Shown: positions 35,508 through 45,605 of the stretch, piece by piece
Numbering within the stretch: the stretch's first letter is position 1
Layout of the letters: every line of letters begins with the position of its first letter
NCBI GenBank assembly: GCA_013215945.1
Contig: JABSOM010000013.1
Location: 48,355-112,354 of the forward strand
Direction: 5' to 3'
Length of the DNA stretch: 64,000 nucleotides
Source: Campylobacteraceae bacterium
Lineage (GTDB): Bacteria > Campylobacterota > Campylobacteria > Campylobacterales > Arcobacteraceae
Notes under the pieces: generated by a model
Database searches by the model: none
Told to the model about the DNA's origin: nothing
Seen by the model: only the letters and a program-made list of their open reading frames with translations
Program-made: the position numbers and the translations under genes

Positions 35508-36523
35508 TAATACAAGGCTTTTATTTTTTTCACGTATATAAAATAACTCATAATAATCCAAAAAGAAGGTACTACAAATAAAGACAATAAAAAAAGTTTA
35601 TCACTTGCATTTTGGGCAAATACATAAAACAAAACAACAAAAGAAACAGAATATGCCAAGGATTTATTTTTATCATACCGTGGGTTAAAATAACCAAAAG
35701 CAATAACTAAATATAAAGACATTAAAGGAAAAAAAGACACAAGAATATAAAAAGAAAGTTTATCCACATCTTTGTTATTCTTGATATTATTTTTCCAGTA
35801 AAGATATGAATTTATAAAGATATCGTTTTTATTCTTTCCTAAAGAATCTGAAATATTCATTACTTCAAAATCTATTTGATTAATTGTTTTTTCTTCAATA
35901 TAAAAAGAACGTCCCTCATTAAGTATAAAAGACAAAGTTCCTTTGTCATTTTGTAATACTGCATTTTTTGAAACAATAAACTGATCTGTATTATTTTGTG
36001 TTTTAAACAAACGCACTTCTTTAAACTTATTGTCTTTTTTTTCATCAATATAAATCAACCAATCGCCAAATTTTTGACCAAATTCGGAAGCTTTAATATT
36101 AAAATTGGCTTCTTTCTTTTTTTGATTTAACAAAACAGAACTTAAATGTTCTGCTTTTGGAATTAAACCAACAGATACAACCAATAAAGCAAAAGACAAT
36201 AAAAAACAAATGGGAAAAAGCATTTTAATAATACGCGTGGGATTAAAACCAAAAGATGTAATAACAATAAGCTCATATTCATTTGATAGTCTGGCCATCG
36301 ACATTACAAGTGAGATAAAAAATGAAATAGGAATAGTATAAAAAAATATTTTAGGAACAACATATAAATATAAGGTCATCAACTCCCAGACATTTAAAGT
36401 AATAATTGATGTTAAGGAAGCGATTTTTACTAAAAATATAATTGAAGTAATAAAAAATAATCCAAATATTATAGGAAAAAATGTACTTGCTATATTGGAG
36501 TATAGATATTGTTTAATTTTCAC
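35507..36523 (-). CDS. LptF/LptG-family lipopolysaccharide export permease
   Basis: A 338-residue protein with membrane segments near residues 12-32, 50-70 and 95-120, a periplasmic beta-jellyroll region of about 130 residues, and three C-terminal membrane segments. FSMARLS-like (SMARLSNEYELIVITSFGFNP; read as SMARLSNEYEL) is the family motif. LptF and LptG form the membrane channel that pulls LPS from the inner membrane; which of the two this is cannot be told. The start overlaps the prepilin peptidase stop by one base. Confidence 0.88.
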   Translation of the reverse strand: MKIKQYLYSNIASTFFPIIFGLFFITSIIFLVKIASLTSIITLNVWELMTLYLYVVPKIFFYTIPISFFISLVMSMARLSNEYELIVITSFGFNPTRIIKMLFPICFLLSFALLVVSVGLIPKAEHLSSVLLNQKKKEANFNIKASEFGQKFGDWLIYIDEKKDNKFKEVRLFKTQNNTDQFIVSKNAVLQNDKGTLSFILNEGRSFYIEEKTINQIDFEVMNISDSLGKNKNDIFINSYLYWKNNIKNNKDVDKLSFYILVSFFPLMSLYLVIAFGYFNPRYDKNKSLAYSVSFVVLFYVFAQNASDKLFLLSLFVVPSFWIIMSYFIYVKKIKALY

Positions 36524-37314
36524 TAAAAAACCTTTGATATATTAAAAACAAACTCACATATTAATCCTAAAAATAAAAAGGGAATAAAAGGTGTTTGATA
36601 TTCTTTACATTTGATATGTAAATAGAGTGCTGGAAGTATAGCAAAAATACTGGCTAAAAAAATAGCAAATAAACCTGCTTTTACGCCTAGGATTATTCCA
36701 ATGATAGCAAAAATTACTATATCACCTTCACCAAGGGCTTCTTGTGTTTTCAGCTCCTCTTTTTTTAAAAATTTAGCTTTGATATTTTGTATGTAAAAGT
36801 TTAAAAAAACAAGCAATAAAGATATTGCTCCTGCAAATAAGAAGGCATTTTTAAAAGCCTCTATCAGATTATCAGACTTTACAAAAAGAGACAAGAGTAA
36901 AACAATAATTAAAAGGTAATCAGGAACCGCTTTGTATTTTAAATCAATAAAAGATAAAACAAGCAAGGTATAAAAAAGTAGAAGCAAAAAAACACTGTTT
37001 AGGGACAAGCCATAAATAACAATTATATATAAAGCCAAACATGCAGAAAATAATTCAACAAAAAAGTAAACAAAAGAATATCTAGCTTTACAATAAGCAC
37101 ATTTACCTTTTAAAAAAAGATAAGAAAGAATAGGAATATTATGATAAAATTTTATTTTTCTTTTACAGCATAATGTTTTAGAAGAAGGATAAACAACAGA
37201 GATATTTAAAGGCAATCGAACAATTAATACATTTAAAAAAGAGCCAAATACTGCTCCTAATATAAAGACAAAACTATATTCCACCAAAACGTCTTTCACG
37301 ATTGTCAAAATCAC
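36523..37314 (-). CDS. Type 4 prepilin peptidase-like protein
   Basis: A 263-residue membrane aspartic protease of the PilD/GspO family, which cleaves and methylates pilin-like precursors. It has FGSFLNVLIVRLP, HNIPILSYLFLKGKCAYC, and the catalytic Asp residues in FIDLKYKAVPD and GEGDIV. Of the usual two CxxC pairs only the second (CAYC) is intact; the first is CCKRK. The GTG at 37314 overlaps uppS by 41 bases; a second GTG, 30 bases further in, is an alternative start. Confidence 0.88.
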   Translation of the reverse strand: MILTIVKDVLVEYSFVFILGAVFGSFLNVLIVRLPLNISVVYPSSKTLCCKRKIKFYHNIPILSYLFLKGKCAYCKARYSFVYFFVELFSACLALYIIVIYGLSLNSVFLLLLFYTLLVLSFIDLKYKAVPDYLLIIVLLLSLFVKSDNLIEAFKNAFLFAGAISLLLVFLNFYIQNIKAKFLKKEELKTQEALGEGDIVIFAIIGIILGVKAGLFAIFLASIFAILPALYLHIKCKEYQTPFIPFLFLGLICEFVFNISKVF

Positions 37315-37966
37315 TTAACATATCATCTAATTCTAAACTTGTAAATTCTGGCCAATACGTAGAAGTAAAAAACATCTCAGAATAAGCATTTTGCCAAAGT
37401 AAGTAGTTAGATAATCGAACTTCCCCTGATGTTCTAATTAACATATCAACATCTGGCATAAAAGAAGTATCTAAAGAAGCAGAAATATTTTCTTCTGTAA
37501 TGTCAAGTTTGTTATCAACAAGTTTTTGCAGAGCTCTTGTAATTTCATTTCTTGAACCATAATTAAGCGCCAGTACTTGAGTAAGTCCTGTACACTTTTT
37601 AGTTTTATTTTGTGTTTCTTGTATTGTGTTTTGTAAAGATTTAGAAAATCTGCTTAAATCACCAATGGCTTTAAATCTAATATTGTTTTCTAAATACACT
37701 ACCAGTTCTTTTTTTAAATGTTTATTCAATAAACGCATTAAAAATTCCACTTCTAAAATAGGTCTGTTCCAATTTTCAGTTGAAAATGCATATAAAGTCA
37801 AAAACTTAATATCTAGTTTTGCACAGTGTTTTGTAATACGTCTTACTGTATTGGCACCTTCTTCATGACCTGCTGTTCTTTTAAGATTTCGCTCTTTTGC
37901 CCATCTTCCATTACCATCCATAATAATAGCAATATGAGCTGGCAGTTCTTTTTTAAGACTTATCAT
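37274..37966 (-). CDS. uppS: Undecaprenyl diphosphate synthase
   Basis: A 230-residue cis-prenyltransferase that makes the C55 lipid carrier for cell-wall and surface sugars. It has HIAIIMDGNGRWAKER (catalytic Asp), RTAGHEEGANTVRRI, LYAFSTENW and the late LIRTSGEVRLSNYLLWQ. The order coaBC-uppS with 14 bases of overlap points to translational coupling. It ends in FDNRERRFGGI, usual for the family. Confidence 0.96.
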   Translation of the reverse strand: MISLKKELPAHIAIIMDGNGRWAKERNLKRTAGHEEGANTVRRITKHCAKLDIKFLTLYAFSTENWNRPILEVEFLMRLLNKHLKKELVVYLENNIRFKAIGDLSRFSKSLQNTIQETQNKTKKCTGLTQVLALNYGSRNEITRALQKLVDNKLDITEENISASLDTSFMPDVDMLIRTSGEVRLSNYLLWQNAYSEMFFTSTYWPEFTSLELDDMLSDFDNRERRFGGI

Positions 37967-39170
37967 TAAAAAGCTTCTTTAAAGAGGTAATTAAATCAAA
38001 AGAGATATCCAGTTTACTGCCTTTAAAGGAATAGGCTTCGTTTTTTAATAAAAGTTCAATTTCATTATTATTTCCACCAAAAGGGTTGTTCTCATTAATA
38101 ATATTTAAACACACAGCATCAAGATTTTTATTTTCTAACATAGAAAGAGCATTCTTTTTTGCTGTTTTTTTATTGGTTTCTGCTTTAAAACCAATAGAAT
38201 ATACTTTTTCTTTATTTAATTGGTTTAAGATATCTAAGTTTTGATTTAACAAAAGATTCCACTCATTTCCTAGGTCTTCTTTTTTTAGTTTACCAGAAAT
38301 CTCAAGGCTTGGAAGATAATCACTAACAGCTGCCACCATAAATAAATACGGTTTTTTTAAACTTTCATCAATGTTTAATTCTTGTTCTAAGTGTTCATGC
38401 ATTTCTTTACTTGAAGTAACTTCTTTAATATTAAGACCCAAGGGTAAGTTTTCGTACCCTCTTGTTGTTACTAAAACAACATTTGCCCCTTTTAAATATA
38501 AAGCCAAAGCCAAAGATGCAGCCATTTTCCCAGAAGAAAAATTAGAGATGTACCTTACATCATCTATTTTTTCAACAGTTCCCCCTCCAGATATTACAAC
38601 TTTTCTATTCTTCCAGTATTCATCTTCTTTTAAAATTTTGATACTTTCATAATAAATATCAGAAATATCAGCTAAAGCACCTTTTCCAATATCTCTGCAG
38701 GCCAATTCTTTTACCAAAGGTTCAACTATAGTCATGCCATTGTTTTTTAGTTTTTTTAAACTTTCACGTGTAATAGGATTTTCAAGCATATTGGTATTAG
38801 CAGCAGGGCAAAGCAGGATTTTTTTATTATAAGCAAGGACAGTTTGACTTAGAATATTATCTGCAATTCCATTGCTTAATTTATTAATAGTATTAGCACT
38901 TAAAGGACACAGTATAAATATATCTGCCCATTTTCCAATTGTTATGTGATTGTATAGTGAGTCTTTATCCCAATCTTCATTTGTATCATCTAATATTTTG
39001 GCTTGTGAAATAGTCTCAAAACTTAAAGCAGAAACAAATTTTTGCGAGGCTTGTGTCATGATTACTTTTACGTTTGCGCCTGCTTTAATATACAAGCGGA
39101 TAAGCTCCAGACTTTTATAAACAGAAATGGATCCTGTAATTCCAATTAAAATATTTTTATTTTTTAACAT
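37953..39170 (-). CDS. coaBC: Bifunctional phosphopantothenoylcysteine decarboxylase / synthase
   Basis: A 405-residue enzyme for two steps of coenzyme A synthesis. The N-terminal flavoprotein part has ILIGITGSISVYKSLEL, the His in YNHITIGKWAD and CPAANTNM. The C-terminal CTP-dependent ligase has VVISGGGTVEKIDDVRYISN (read as SGGGTVE, DDVRYISN) and FSSGKMAASLALAL. It starts one base after glmU and overlaps uppS. Confidence 0.96.
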   Translation of the reverse strand: MLKNKNILIGITGSISVYKSLELIRLYIKAGANVKVIMTQASQKFVSALSFETISQAKILDDTNEDWDKDSLYNHITIGKWADIFILCPLSANTINKLSNGIADNILSQTVLAYNKKILLCPAANTNMLENPITRESLKKLKNNGMTIVEPLVKELACRDIGKGALADISDIYYESIKILKEDEYWKNRKVVISGGGTVEKIDDVRYISNFSSGKMAASLALALYLKGANVVLVTTRGYENLPLGLNIKEVTSSKEMHEHLEQELNIDESLKKPYLFMVAAVSDYLPSLEISGKLKKEDLGNEWNLLLNQNLDILNQLNKEKVYSIGFKAETNKKTAKKNALSMLENKNLDAVCLNIINENNPFGGNNNEIELLLKNEAYSFKGSKLDISFDLITSLKKLFNDKS

Positions 39171-39171
39171 A

Positions 39172-40473
39172 CTAAGACTTTACTTTATTAAAAAATTTAT
39201 AAAAAAAGCCTTTAATGTTTTTGGCTTTCGCTCTTGTAATTGCTAATTCGCCCTCTTTTACATCAGAACTAATAGTACTACCAGCTGCTATCATACAATT
39301 GTCTTCTAAAACAATGGGTGCAATTAATTGAGTAGCTGAACCTATAAAAACATTTTTACCAATAAGTGTTTTGTGTTTATTCATACCGTCATAATTACAA
39401 GTAATCGTACCACAACCAATATTTGTACCTTCATTGATTTCACAATCCCCTAAGTAAGACAAATGACCTGCTTTTACACCCGTAAGTTTAGCTTTTTTGG
39501 TCTCAACAAAATTACCAATATGGGTATTAATTAAAACAGACCCAGGTCTGATTCTAGCCATGGGACCAGCATCTGAGTTCTCAAGTATTGCATTCTCTAT
39601 TACAGTATGTGCTTTAATATGAGAAGAAATAATACTGGTATTTCCTAAAAGAGTCACTCCGTTCTCAAGAATACTCTCACCTTCAATCTTAACACTTTCT
39701 TCTATATAAATAGTATCACGCAAGCGCATAATAACCCCTGCTTTTAAAAATTCATTTTTAATTCTATTTTGATGAATAATTTCTGCATCGCATAAATCTA
39801 ATTTTGAATTAACCCCTTTAAAATTCTCTTCATTTACAAAAAGAGGTTTTAATGTTTTATTTAAAGAAAGTGCTATTTCTACAAGGTCTGTAATATAATA
39901 TTCTTTTTGAGCATTGTTATTTGAAAGTTTAGGTAAAGCATCTAATAAAAACGCTGTTTCAAAAAGATAAATTCCTGCATTAGCAGTTTTTACAGCTAAT
40001 TCTTCGACATTGGCATCTTTTTGTTCTACAATTTTTGTAATTTTGTCATTTTCCATAATGACTCTTCCATAACCACTTGCATCATTAAGTTCTAAAACAC
40101 TCATAACAATACAAGCATCTAAGTCAAATTTTTCTAATTCACTTGCTTGAATAAGGGGCATATCTCCATTTAGAACCAATGTTTTTGAATACTTAGGACT
40201 AATTCCTCTAACAGCTCCACCCGTACCTGGATAATTTTTAACATCTTGAAGCACATATTTTATTTTTAAAGGAAAATATTCCTCCATACATTTTTGTACT
40301 TTTTGTGCATCATGGTATAAAATAACAGTGATGTCATCGCTTAATTTTAAGGCTTCTTTTATTGAATAATACAACATCTCTTTACCAGATATTTTGTGTA
40401 AAACTTTTGGCAAAGAAGATTTCATTCTACTGCCAGCACCTGCTGCTAAAATTATTATGGAAGTATTATTCAT
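39172..40473 (-). CDS. glmU: Bifunctional GlcNAc-1-phosphate uridyltransferase / acetyltransferase
   Basis: A 433-residue enzyme making UDP-GlcNAc, the precursor of peptidoglycan and many surface sugars. The N-terminal part has IIILAAGAGSRMKSSLPKVLH and LNGDMPLI. The C-terminal left-handed beta helix has GPMARIRPGSV, THIGNFVETKKAKL and NYDGMNKHKTLIG. The length is a little below the Escherichia coli form, as usual in this phylum. It lies 14 bases after the ankyrin gene, in one operon. Confidence 0.97.
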   Translation of the reverse strand: MNNTSIIILAAGAGSRMKSSLPKVLHKISGKEMLYYSIKEALKLSDDITVILYHDAQKVQKCMEEYFPLKIKYVLQDVKNYPGTGGAVRGISPKYSKTLVLNGDMPLIQASELEKFDLDACIVMSVLELNDASGYGRVIMENDKITKIVEQKDANVEELAVKTANAGIYLFETAFLLDALPKLSNNNAQKEYYITDLVEIALSLNKTLKPLFVNEENFKGVNSKLDLCDAEIIHQNRIKNEFLKAGVIMRLRDTIYIEESVKIEGESILENGVTLLGNTSIISSHIKAHTVIENAILENSDAGPMARIRPGSVLINTHIGNFVETKKAKLTGVKAGHLSYLGDCEINEGTNIGCGTITCNYDGMNKHKTLIGKNVFIGSATQLIAPIVLEDNCMIAAGSTISSDVKEGELAITRAKAKNIKGFFYKFFNKVKS

Positions 40474-40487
40474 TCTTATTTTTATCC

Positions 40488-42434
40488 TTATTTTAAAGCG
40501 TTTTGAATCTCATTTTTAAGATTTTCAACCACTTGTTTCATTGCTTGTTTCATTTTTTCATCATTTAGATTTGTTTTAACTAAACGCTCTAAACCTTCTT
40601 CTTTATCTTTAAAGTATTGTGCAATTTTTTGAGATTTTTTACTTTTGTTATACATTAAAACACCAGAAGCAATAAGAGCAACAACTAAACGTGTATGTCC
40701 TAAGATAGCAGCGTAATTTAAAAGAGAAAACCCAGCATTATCACTGATATCTAGATTAGCCCCAGCTGCTATTAAAAGTCTGGCAATTTTATAATTACCC
40801 TTCCATTGTGTATGATGTAAAGCAGTTCTGCCTTGTTTGTCTTTTATATTTAAATCTGTTTTTTTACTTAAGAGTTTTTCAACTACATCAATATCATCTG
40901 CAAGTACTGCTTTATGAAATACTGTTCTTCCATTTTTATCTGTGATATCCATAGCAATTCGAAATTTAAGGAAAAATACCAATTTCTCTAAAAAGAGCTC
41001 TTTTTTACGAACTTTTTCAATAAGTAAACCATCATCAACCAAAACAGATAAGGGAGTATTTCTCTCGTTATCGATAATATTGGCATCAATACCTGCATTA
41101 AAGAATAATTTTAATAATTCTAAGTTATTAAAAATAATAATATCGAATAAAATAGTTCGACCATCTTTTCTTGCTCGATTAATTGCAGGCCGGTAAATTA
41201 AAAAATGTTTTAAAAGCGCATAATAATCAGCCCCAGCATCAATACTTAAAAACCTTCTTGAGCTTGGTTTTTTATTATTGTCTTGGATTAAAATAACCTC
41301 AGCCAATTCATCTACAATTGTTTTTTCATTATTGTCTCTGTGATCATAATCGGCATTATTTTCAATCAAATAATCAATCATTTTTTGATTATTAGGCCCT
41401 TTTAATACAGCATCAAAAAGTACCGTTTTACCTTCTTTATCCACAGCATTAATATTAGCACCCGCTTTTAATAAAAAATCAATGGCTTCATAGTTTTTAA
41501 CATCTACTTCTTTTTTTAATAAGGTTTTACCACTTTGTGTAATTCGGTTTACGGCTAAACCAGAATCAATTAAAAAACTAGTAAGTCTTAAATAGTCCCG
41601 CTCACCATTGATATATTTGTACTTATTATCAAACTTTTTATCTCCGTCTTTCATTGTTTTTAAAATACTTAGTATTTTTAGTATTTCAACCAAAATATTT
41701 TTTCCATGAATGTCTTTTTGATTGAGTTTAATATTATGTTCAACCAAAGAATAAATAATCTCCATATGAGAAGAGCCCATAACAATAGCGTTAAATAAAA
41801 CATTTTGTCTGTTAACATCCAAAATATTTACATCAACCCCATAATCAATTAAATATTGACAAATACTGGTATCTTCTTTAAAAACAGCATTAAAAAGAAC
41901 ACTTTGTCCTTCTTCATTTAAAACATTAATATCTTCGATATTATTAAGGATTTCTTTTACAATATCTAAGTTTCCACCCTCAACTGCATCAAAAAGAACT
42001 GTTTTACCATAAGAATCTTTTAGTTCTAAATTGGGATTATATTTCATAAGAATTCTAAAAACACGCGAATTACCTTCTAGGGCAATATCTTGCATAAGCG
42101 TTCGACCAGAAGAATTGTATTTATCTAAAGAAGCACCTTCTTCTAAGATAAAACGAATCATCATATTATCATCTTTATATATGGCTTCATCTAAGACTGT
42201 TTTACCATACTTGTCTTCAAGATTTATATCCATACCATTTTTTAGAAGGATTTTAATAGCAGAGATTTTTCCTTTGGCTACAAAAGAAAATAAAATAGTT
42301 CTGCCTTTATTGTCTTTTTGATTAATATCAATATCAGAAGCAATTAATTTAGCAATTTTATCTTCATTCAGGGTCTCTTTTAAGAGCTCTTTTTGTAATT
42401 GTTCAAAACCATCTGTCTTAAAAATGCCAAGCAT
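40488..42434 (-). CDS. Large ankyrin-repeat protein
   Basis: A protein of about 648 residues made almost wholly of ankyrin repeats; I count at least 12 with the NxxDxxGxTxLxxAxxxG pattern (for example INQKDNKGRTILFSFVAKG and LNIKDKQGRTALHHTQWKG). The C-terminal 60 residues form a charged helix. There is no signal peptide or membrane segment, so a cytoplasmic scaffold is likely. The frame opens at 42452, but the ATG at 42434 follows AAGGA by about eight bases and is preferred. Partners are unknown; the operon (glmU, coaBC, uppS) gives no clear hint. Confidence 0.88.
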   Translation of the reverse strand: MLGIFKTDGFEQLQKELLKETLNEDKIAKLIASDIDINQKDNKGRTILFSFVAKGKISAIKILLKNGMDINLEDKYGKTVLDEAIYKDDNMMIRFILEEGASLDKYNSSGRTLMQDIALEGNSRVFRILMKYNPNLELKDSYGKTVLFDAVEGGNLDIVKEILNNIEDINVLNEEGQSVLFNAVFKEDTSICQYLIDYGVDVNILDVNRQNVLFNAIVMGSSHMEIIYSLVEHNIKLNQKDIHGKNILVEILKILSILKTMKDGDKKFDNKYKYINGERDYLRLTSFLIDSGLAVNRITQSGKTLLKKEVDVKNYEAIDFLLKAGANINAVDKEGKTVLFDAVLKGPNNQKMIDYLIENNADYDHRDNNEKTIVDELAEVILIQDNNKKPSSRRFLSIDAGADYYALLKHFLIYRPAINRARKDGRTILFDIIIFNNLELLKLFFNAGIDANIIDNERNTPLSVLVDDGLLIEKVRKKELFLEKLVFFLKFRIAMDITDKNGRTVFHKAVLADDIDVVEKLLSKKTDLNIKDKQGRTALHHTQWKGNYKIARLLIAAGANLDISDNAGFSLLNYAAILGHTRLVVALIASGVLMYNKSKKSQKIAQYFKDKEEGLERLVKTNLNDEKMKQAMKQVVENLKNEIQNALK

Positions 42435-42480
42435 TCTTTTCTTCCTTCTCATTCTCTTTTAACTATTATATCGAAGTTTA

Positions 42481-44058
42481 TTAAAACTTGGGACCAGATC
42501 TTTCTCTTCTTCTATGGTTTCTTTTTGGATTTAAGTCCAAACGTTTATAATCTTTATTCCTATTATTCGTTCTGTTTTTATTGAATTCTTCTTTTAAATT
42601 TGTATTTTGCAAAGACTTCTCTATAAACTGATTTAATACATTTCTTTGAAGTACGGCTTTAATTGCATCCGGAAATAATTCTGGCATTTTATGCCCTAAC
42701 CATAAGTATAAAGATATCTTCTTAATCTCATCTTCAACTAATAATAAATCTTTTGTAGTCACTGCTTTTTTAGGAAGAGTAATTGAGGGTTTATATCGTG
42801 AGACTTTATTTTTAATTACTGTTGCTATATATGCACTGTATGCTTGAAGAATTAAAGGTGATTTTGTAGTCATAGGCGCTTGTGCTAATAAATATTTATC
42901 TTCTAATTTTAAATTGAATTTTTCATCCACTATTTTTGCTGCACTTAACATTGAAGAAATATTAGCCGCTCTAAAAGGTCCTGAGAATTTCATGTTTTTT
43001 GCAAAATAACTAAGTACTTTTGTTAAAGACTGGGTTTGTAAATGTGACGCCAGACTTTCTAATTGGGCATTGTTTATTTTTACATTAAAAGGAGGTTTGA
43101 TTGTTTTTACTGGTTTTTTAAATTCTTCTGTAATATACTCAAGCGTATCTTTATATGTTGCACCTAAATAACCCACTTCATGTAAACCATAACGACCAGC
43201 GCGTCCTGCTAATTGAACAATCTCATTTACTAGTAAACCGCGTTTTGAAATACCATCAAATTTTTTATGATTGGAGAATAAAATAGTTTTAATAGGAAGA
43301 TTTAAACCCATAGCAATAGCATCCGTTGCTATTAAAATAGTTGTTTCTCCTTCTCTAAAACGTCTGGCTTCATCCCGTCTTACTTCAGGAGAAAGATTTC
43401 CATAAATCACAGAGACCTTATGTTTTTTATTTAGCCTTGATTTTAGTTTTAATACTTCTGCTCTTGAAAAAGCGATAATGGCAGTGCCAGGCTCAAGAGA
43501 GTTTAAAGAAGTATGTTTTGTCATTACTTCTAAAGGATTTTTCCGCTGGAATTTAACAATTTCTAGGTCTTCATCTAAATACGCTGCAATTGTTTTAATA
43601 GCATCTAGGGCATTTACAGAACCTGTCATAATAATAGTAGAAGCAGGACAACCAATAATGGCATTCACCCAAGCCCAACCTCTATCAATATCAGCTAACA
43701 TTTGAACTTCATCAATGACAGCAATATCAACATCCAAATCAAAATCCATCATTTCAATAGTGGAACATACATGAGCAGCATCTTCATTAAAAAGCTGTTC
43801 TTCTCCTGTAATTAAAGAAACATCAATGTTATTTTTCTTTAAGTCCTCATAACCTTCAAGCGCTAATAAACGCAAAGGGGCTAAATAAAGACCTGAGTTT
43901 GAAGCTTTAAGCTCAGTCATAGCAGCATAAGTTTTACCAGAATTTGTAGGTCCTACAAAAAACTTTAATTTTCTCTTCATGCTACGTGCTAGGGGGTATA
44001 ATTCTTTTAAATCACAATTTAAAAGACTGTGTAATTGATCTTGCCATTTGTTTTTCAT
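42481..44058 (-). CDS. SUV3-like RNA/DNA helicase
   Basis: A 525-residue superfamily 2 helicase. Motif I is FFVGPTNSGKTYAAM, motif II is IAVIDEVQML (DEVQ), motif VI is QLAGRAGRYG. The DEVQ box and order resemble mitochondrial SUV3 and its bacterial relatives rather than DEAD-box proteins; SUV3 unwinds RNA for degradation. The C-terminus is very basic (KRNHRRRERSGPKF), which suits RNA binding. It stands 40 bases upstream of the ankyrin gene on the same strand. Substrate is inferred from the family only. Confidence 0.88.
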   Translation of the reverse strand: MKNKWQDQLHSLLNCDLKELYPLARSMKRKLKFFVGPTNSGKTYAAMTELKASNSGLYLAPLRLLALEGYEDLKKNNIDVSLITGEEQLFNEDAAHVCSTIEMMDFDLDVDIAVIDEVQMLADIDRGWAWVNAIIGCPASTIIMTGSVNALDAIKTIAAYLDEDLEIVKFQRKNPLEVMTKHTSLNSLEPGTAIIAFSRAEVLKLKSRLNKKHKVSVIYGNLSPEVRRDEARRFREGETTILIATDAIAMGLNLPIKTILFSNHKKFDGISKRGLLVNEIVQLAGRAGRYGLHEVGYLGATYKDTLEYITEEFKKPVKTIKPPFNVKINNAQLESLASHLQTQSLTKVLSYFAKNMKFSGPFRAANISSMLSAAKIVDEKFNLKLEDKYLLAQAPMTTKSPLILQAYSAYIATVIKNKVSRYKPSITLPKKAVTTKDLLLVEDEIKKISLYLWLGHKMPELFPDAIKAVLQRNVLNQFIEKSLQNTNLKEEFNKNRTNNRNKDYKRLDLNPKRNHRRRERSGPKF

Positions 44059-44165
44059 AAGCGTATTATATTGAATTGTATATAATAGAGTATTAAAACA
44101 ATAAAAAGTTTATAAATTACATTTAAATATGTAAACATTTGTAATAAAACAGAACAAGGGACAAA

Positions 44166-45284
44166 ATGAATTGTGAGTATTTTTCAAAATGTGGGAGCTG
44201 TACCCTACATGATAAAAATTATGAAGAACAACTAAATTATAAAATAAATAGAGAAAAAGAGCGTTTTTCTGATATCACTTCTTTAGAATTTGATATTGTA
44301 AAATCAAAAGATGAAAATTTTAGAAACAGAGCAGAGTTTAGATTCTGGAGAAACTTTGATGAAGGAGATATACCTACTCTTTCTTATGCTATGAACGATT
44401 ATGACAGACGGGCCTTAGAAATCACGACCTGTTCTATTGTATCAATGGATATTAAAAACTTAATGCCAAAACTATTAGAAAAAATAGTAAACAATGAAAA
44501 ACTAAAATTCAAGATTTATGCCTGTGAGTTCTTAAATGCGACAACGGGAGATATGTTGGTTACTTTGATTTATCACAAAAAATTAGATGAAGAATGGTTA
44601 GAGTTAGCAACAAGATTAGAAAAAGAGCTTAGTATTAAAATAATAGGACGAAGCAGAGGACAGAAAGTAATTGTATCAAACGATTATATTGAAGAAACAC
44701 TCACTATTAATAATAAAGCGTTTCATTTTGAATACCAAGAAGGCGGTTTCACCCAACCCAATGCAAAAGTAAACGAAAAAATGATTGAATGGGTCTTAAA
44801 CAATGCTAGTACTAAAGGGGATTTATGTGAGCTGTATTGTGGGGGAGGAAATTTCACCATTCCTTTTTCAAAAGTATTTGATAAAATAATAGCAACTGAA
44901 ATCTCAAAAACATCTATTAAATCCGCAAAAAGAAACTGTGAGTTAAATGATGTTTCTAATATTGATTTTGTAAGAATGAGTGCAGAAGATTTTGTAAAAG
45001 CATTGGAATCAAAAAGAGAATTTAGACGCTTAGAAGGTTTGGATGTAAATTCTTTTTCAAAAGAGAGTATTTTTGTAGATCCTCCACGTGCTGGATTAGA
45101 TGATACAACAAGAGCTTTATGTAAAGAATATCAACAAATAATTTATGTATCCTGTAATCCAGAGACGCTTCATAGAGATTTACTTGCTTTGAAAGAAACG
45201 CATAACATTACACACTTTGCATTGTTTGACCAATTTGCCTATACTAAGCATATTGAATCCGGCGTGATATTAGTAAAAAAATAA
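44166..45284 (+). CDS. trmA: tRNA (uracil-5-)-methyltransferase
   Basis: A 372-residue SAM-dependent enzyme making m5U54 in tRNA. It has the SAM motif DLCELYCGGGNFTIPFS, FVDPPRAGLDD, and the catalytic Cys and Glu in IIYVSCNPETLHRDL. N-terminal cysteines (CEYFSKCGSC) resemble the iron-sulfur ligands of RlmC/RlmD relatives, but overall length and the FRNRAEFR region fit TrmA. AAGGGACAAA precedes the ATG. The downstream small gene overlaps it (TAATG). Confidence 0.92.
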   Translation: MNCEYFSKCGSCTLHDKNYEEQLNYKINREKERFSDITSLEFDIVKSKDENFRNRAEFRFWRNFDEGDIPTLSYAMNDYDRRALEITTCSIVSMDIKNLMPKLLEKIVNNEKLKFKIYACEFLNATTGDMLVTLIYHKKLDEEWLELATRLEKELSIKIIGRSRGQKVIVSNDYIEETLTINNKAFHFEYQEGGFTQPNAKVNEKMIEWVLNNASTKGDLCELYCGGGNFTIPFSKVFDKIIATEISKTSIKSAKRNCELNDVSNIDFVRMSAEDFVKALESKREFRRLEGLDVNSFSKESIFVDPPRAGLDDTTRALCKEYQQIIYVSCNPETLHRDLLALKETHNITHFALFDQFAYTKHIESGVILVKK

Positions 45285-45550
45285 TGTCCTCCCATAAAAC
45301 ATTTAAACAAAAGAACAAAGTTAAAGAAAGGAAAAGATATTTGGAAAATAAAACAGCTTCAATACCAGAAGATATACTTAAAATACAAAAAAAATTAGCT
45401 ACTTTTGAAAAAGATTCAAGAAACTATAAAAAGTATTCCAAAATCTTATCCAAGCATATAAAAAAACACTCTATGTTAAGGCGTTTAAACTCTCATATTA
45501 ATACCATTGAAAAAATGGACCAAATAAAAGATATAAAAACAGAAAAATAA
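45284..45550 (+). CDS. Small basic coiled-coil-like protein of unknown function
   Basis: An 88-residue, lysine-rich, mostly helical protein. Its ATG shares a base with the trmA stop codon (TAATG), so it is translationally coupled. Basic charge (KQKNKVKERKRYLENK at the start) suggests RNA or ribosome contact, but there is no recognised domain. The ORF is intact and in operon with a tRNA enzyme, which supports it being real. Confidence 0.65.
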   Translation: MSSHKTFKQKNKVKERKRYLENKTASIPEDILKIQKKLATFEKDSRNYKKYSKILSKHIKKHSMLRRLNSHINTIEKMDQIKDIKTEK

Positions 45551-45605
45551 TCCATAATTTAATCTAATTTTAAGAATTGGTGTGTCATACTCTTTGTCTA
45601 AATTA

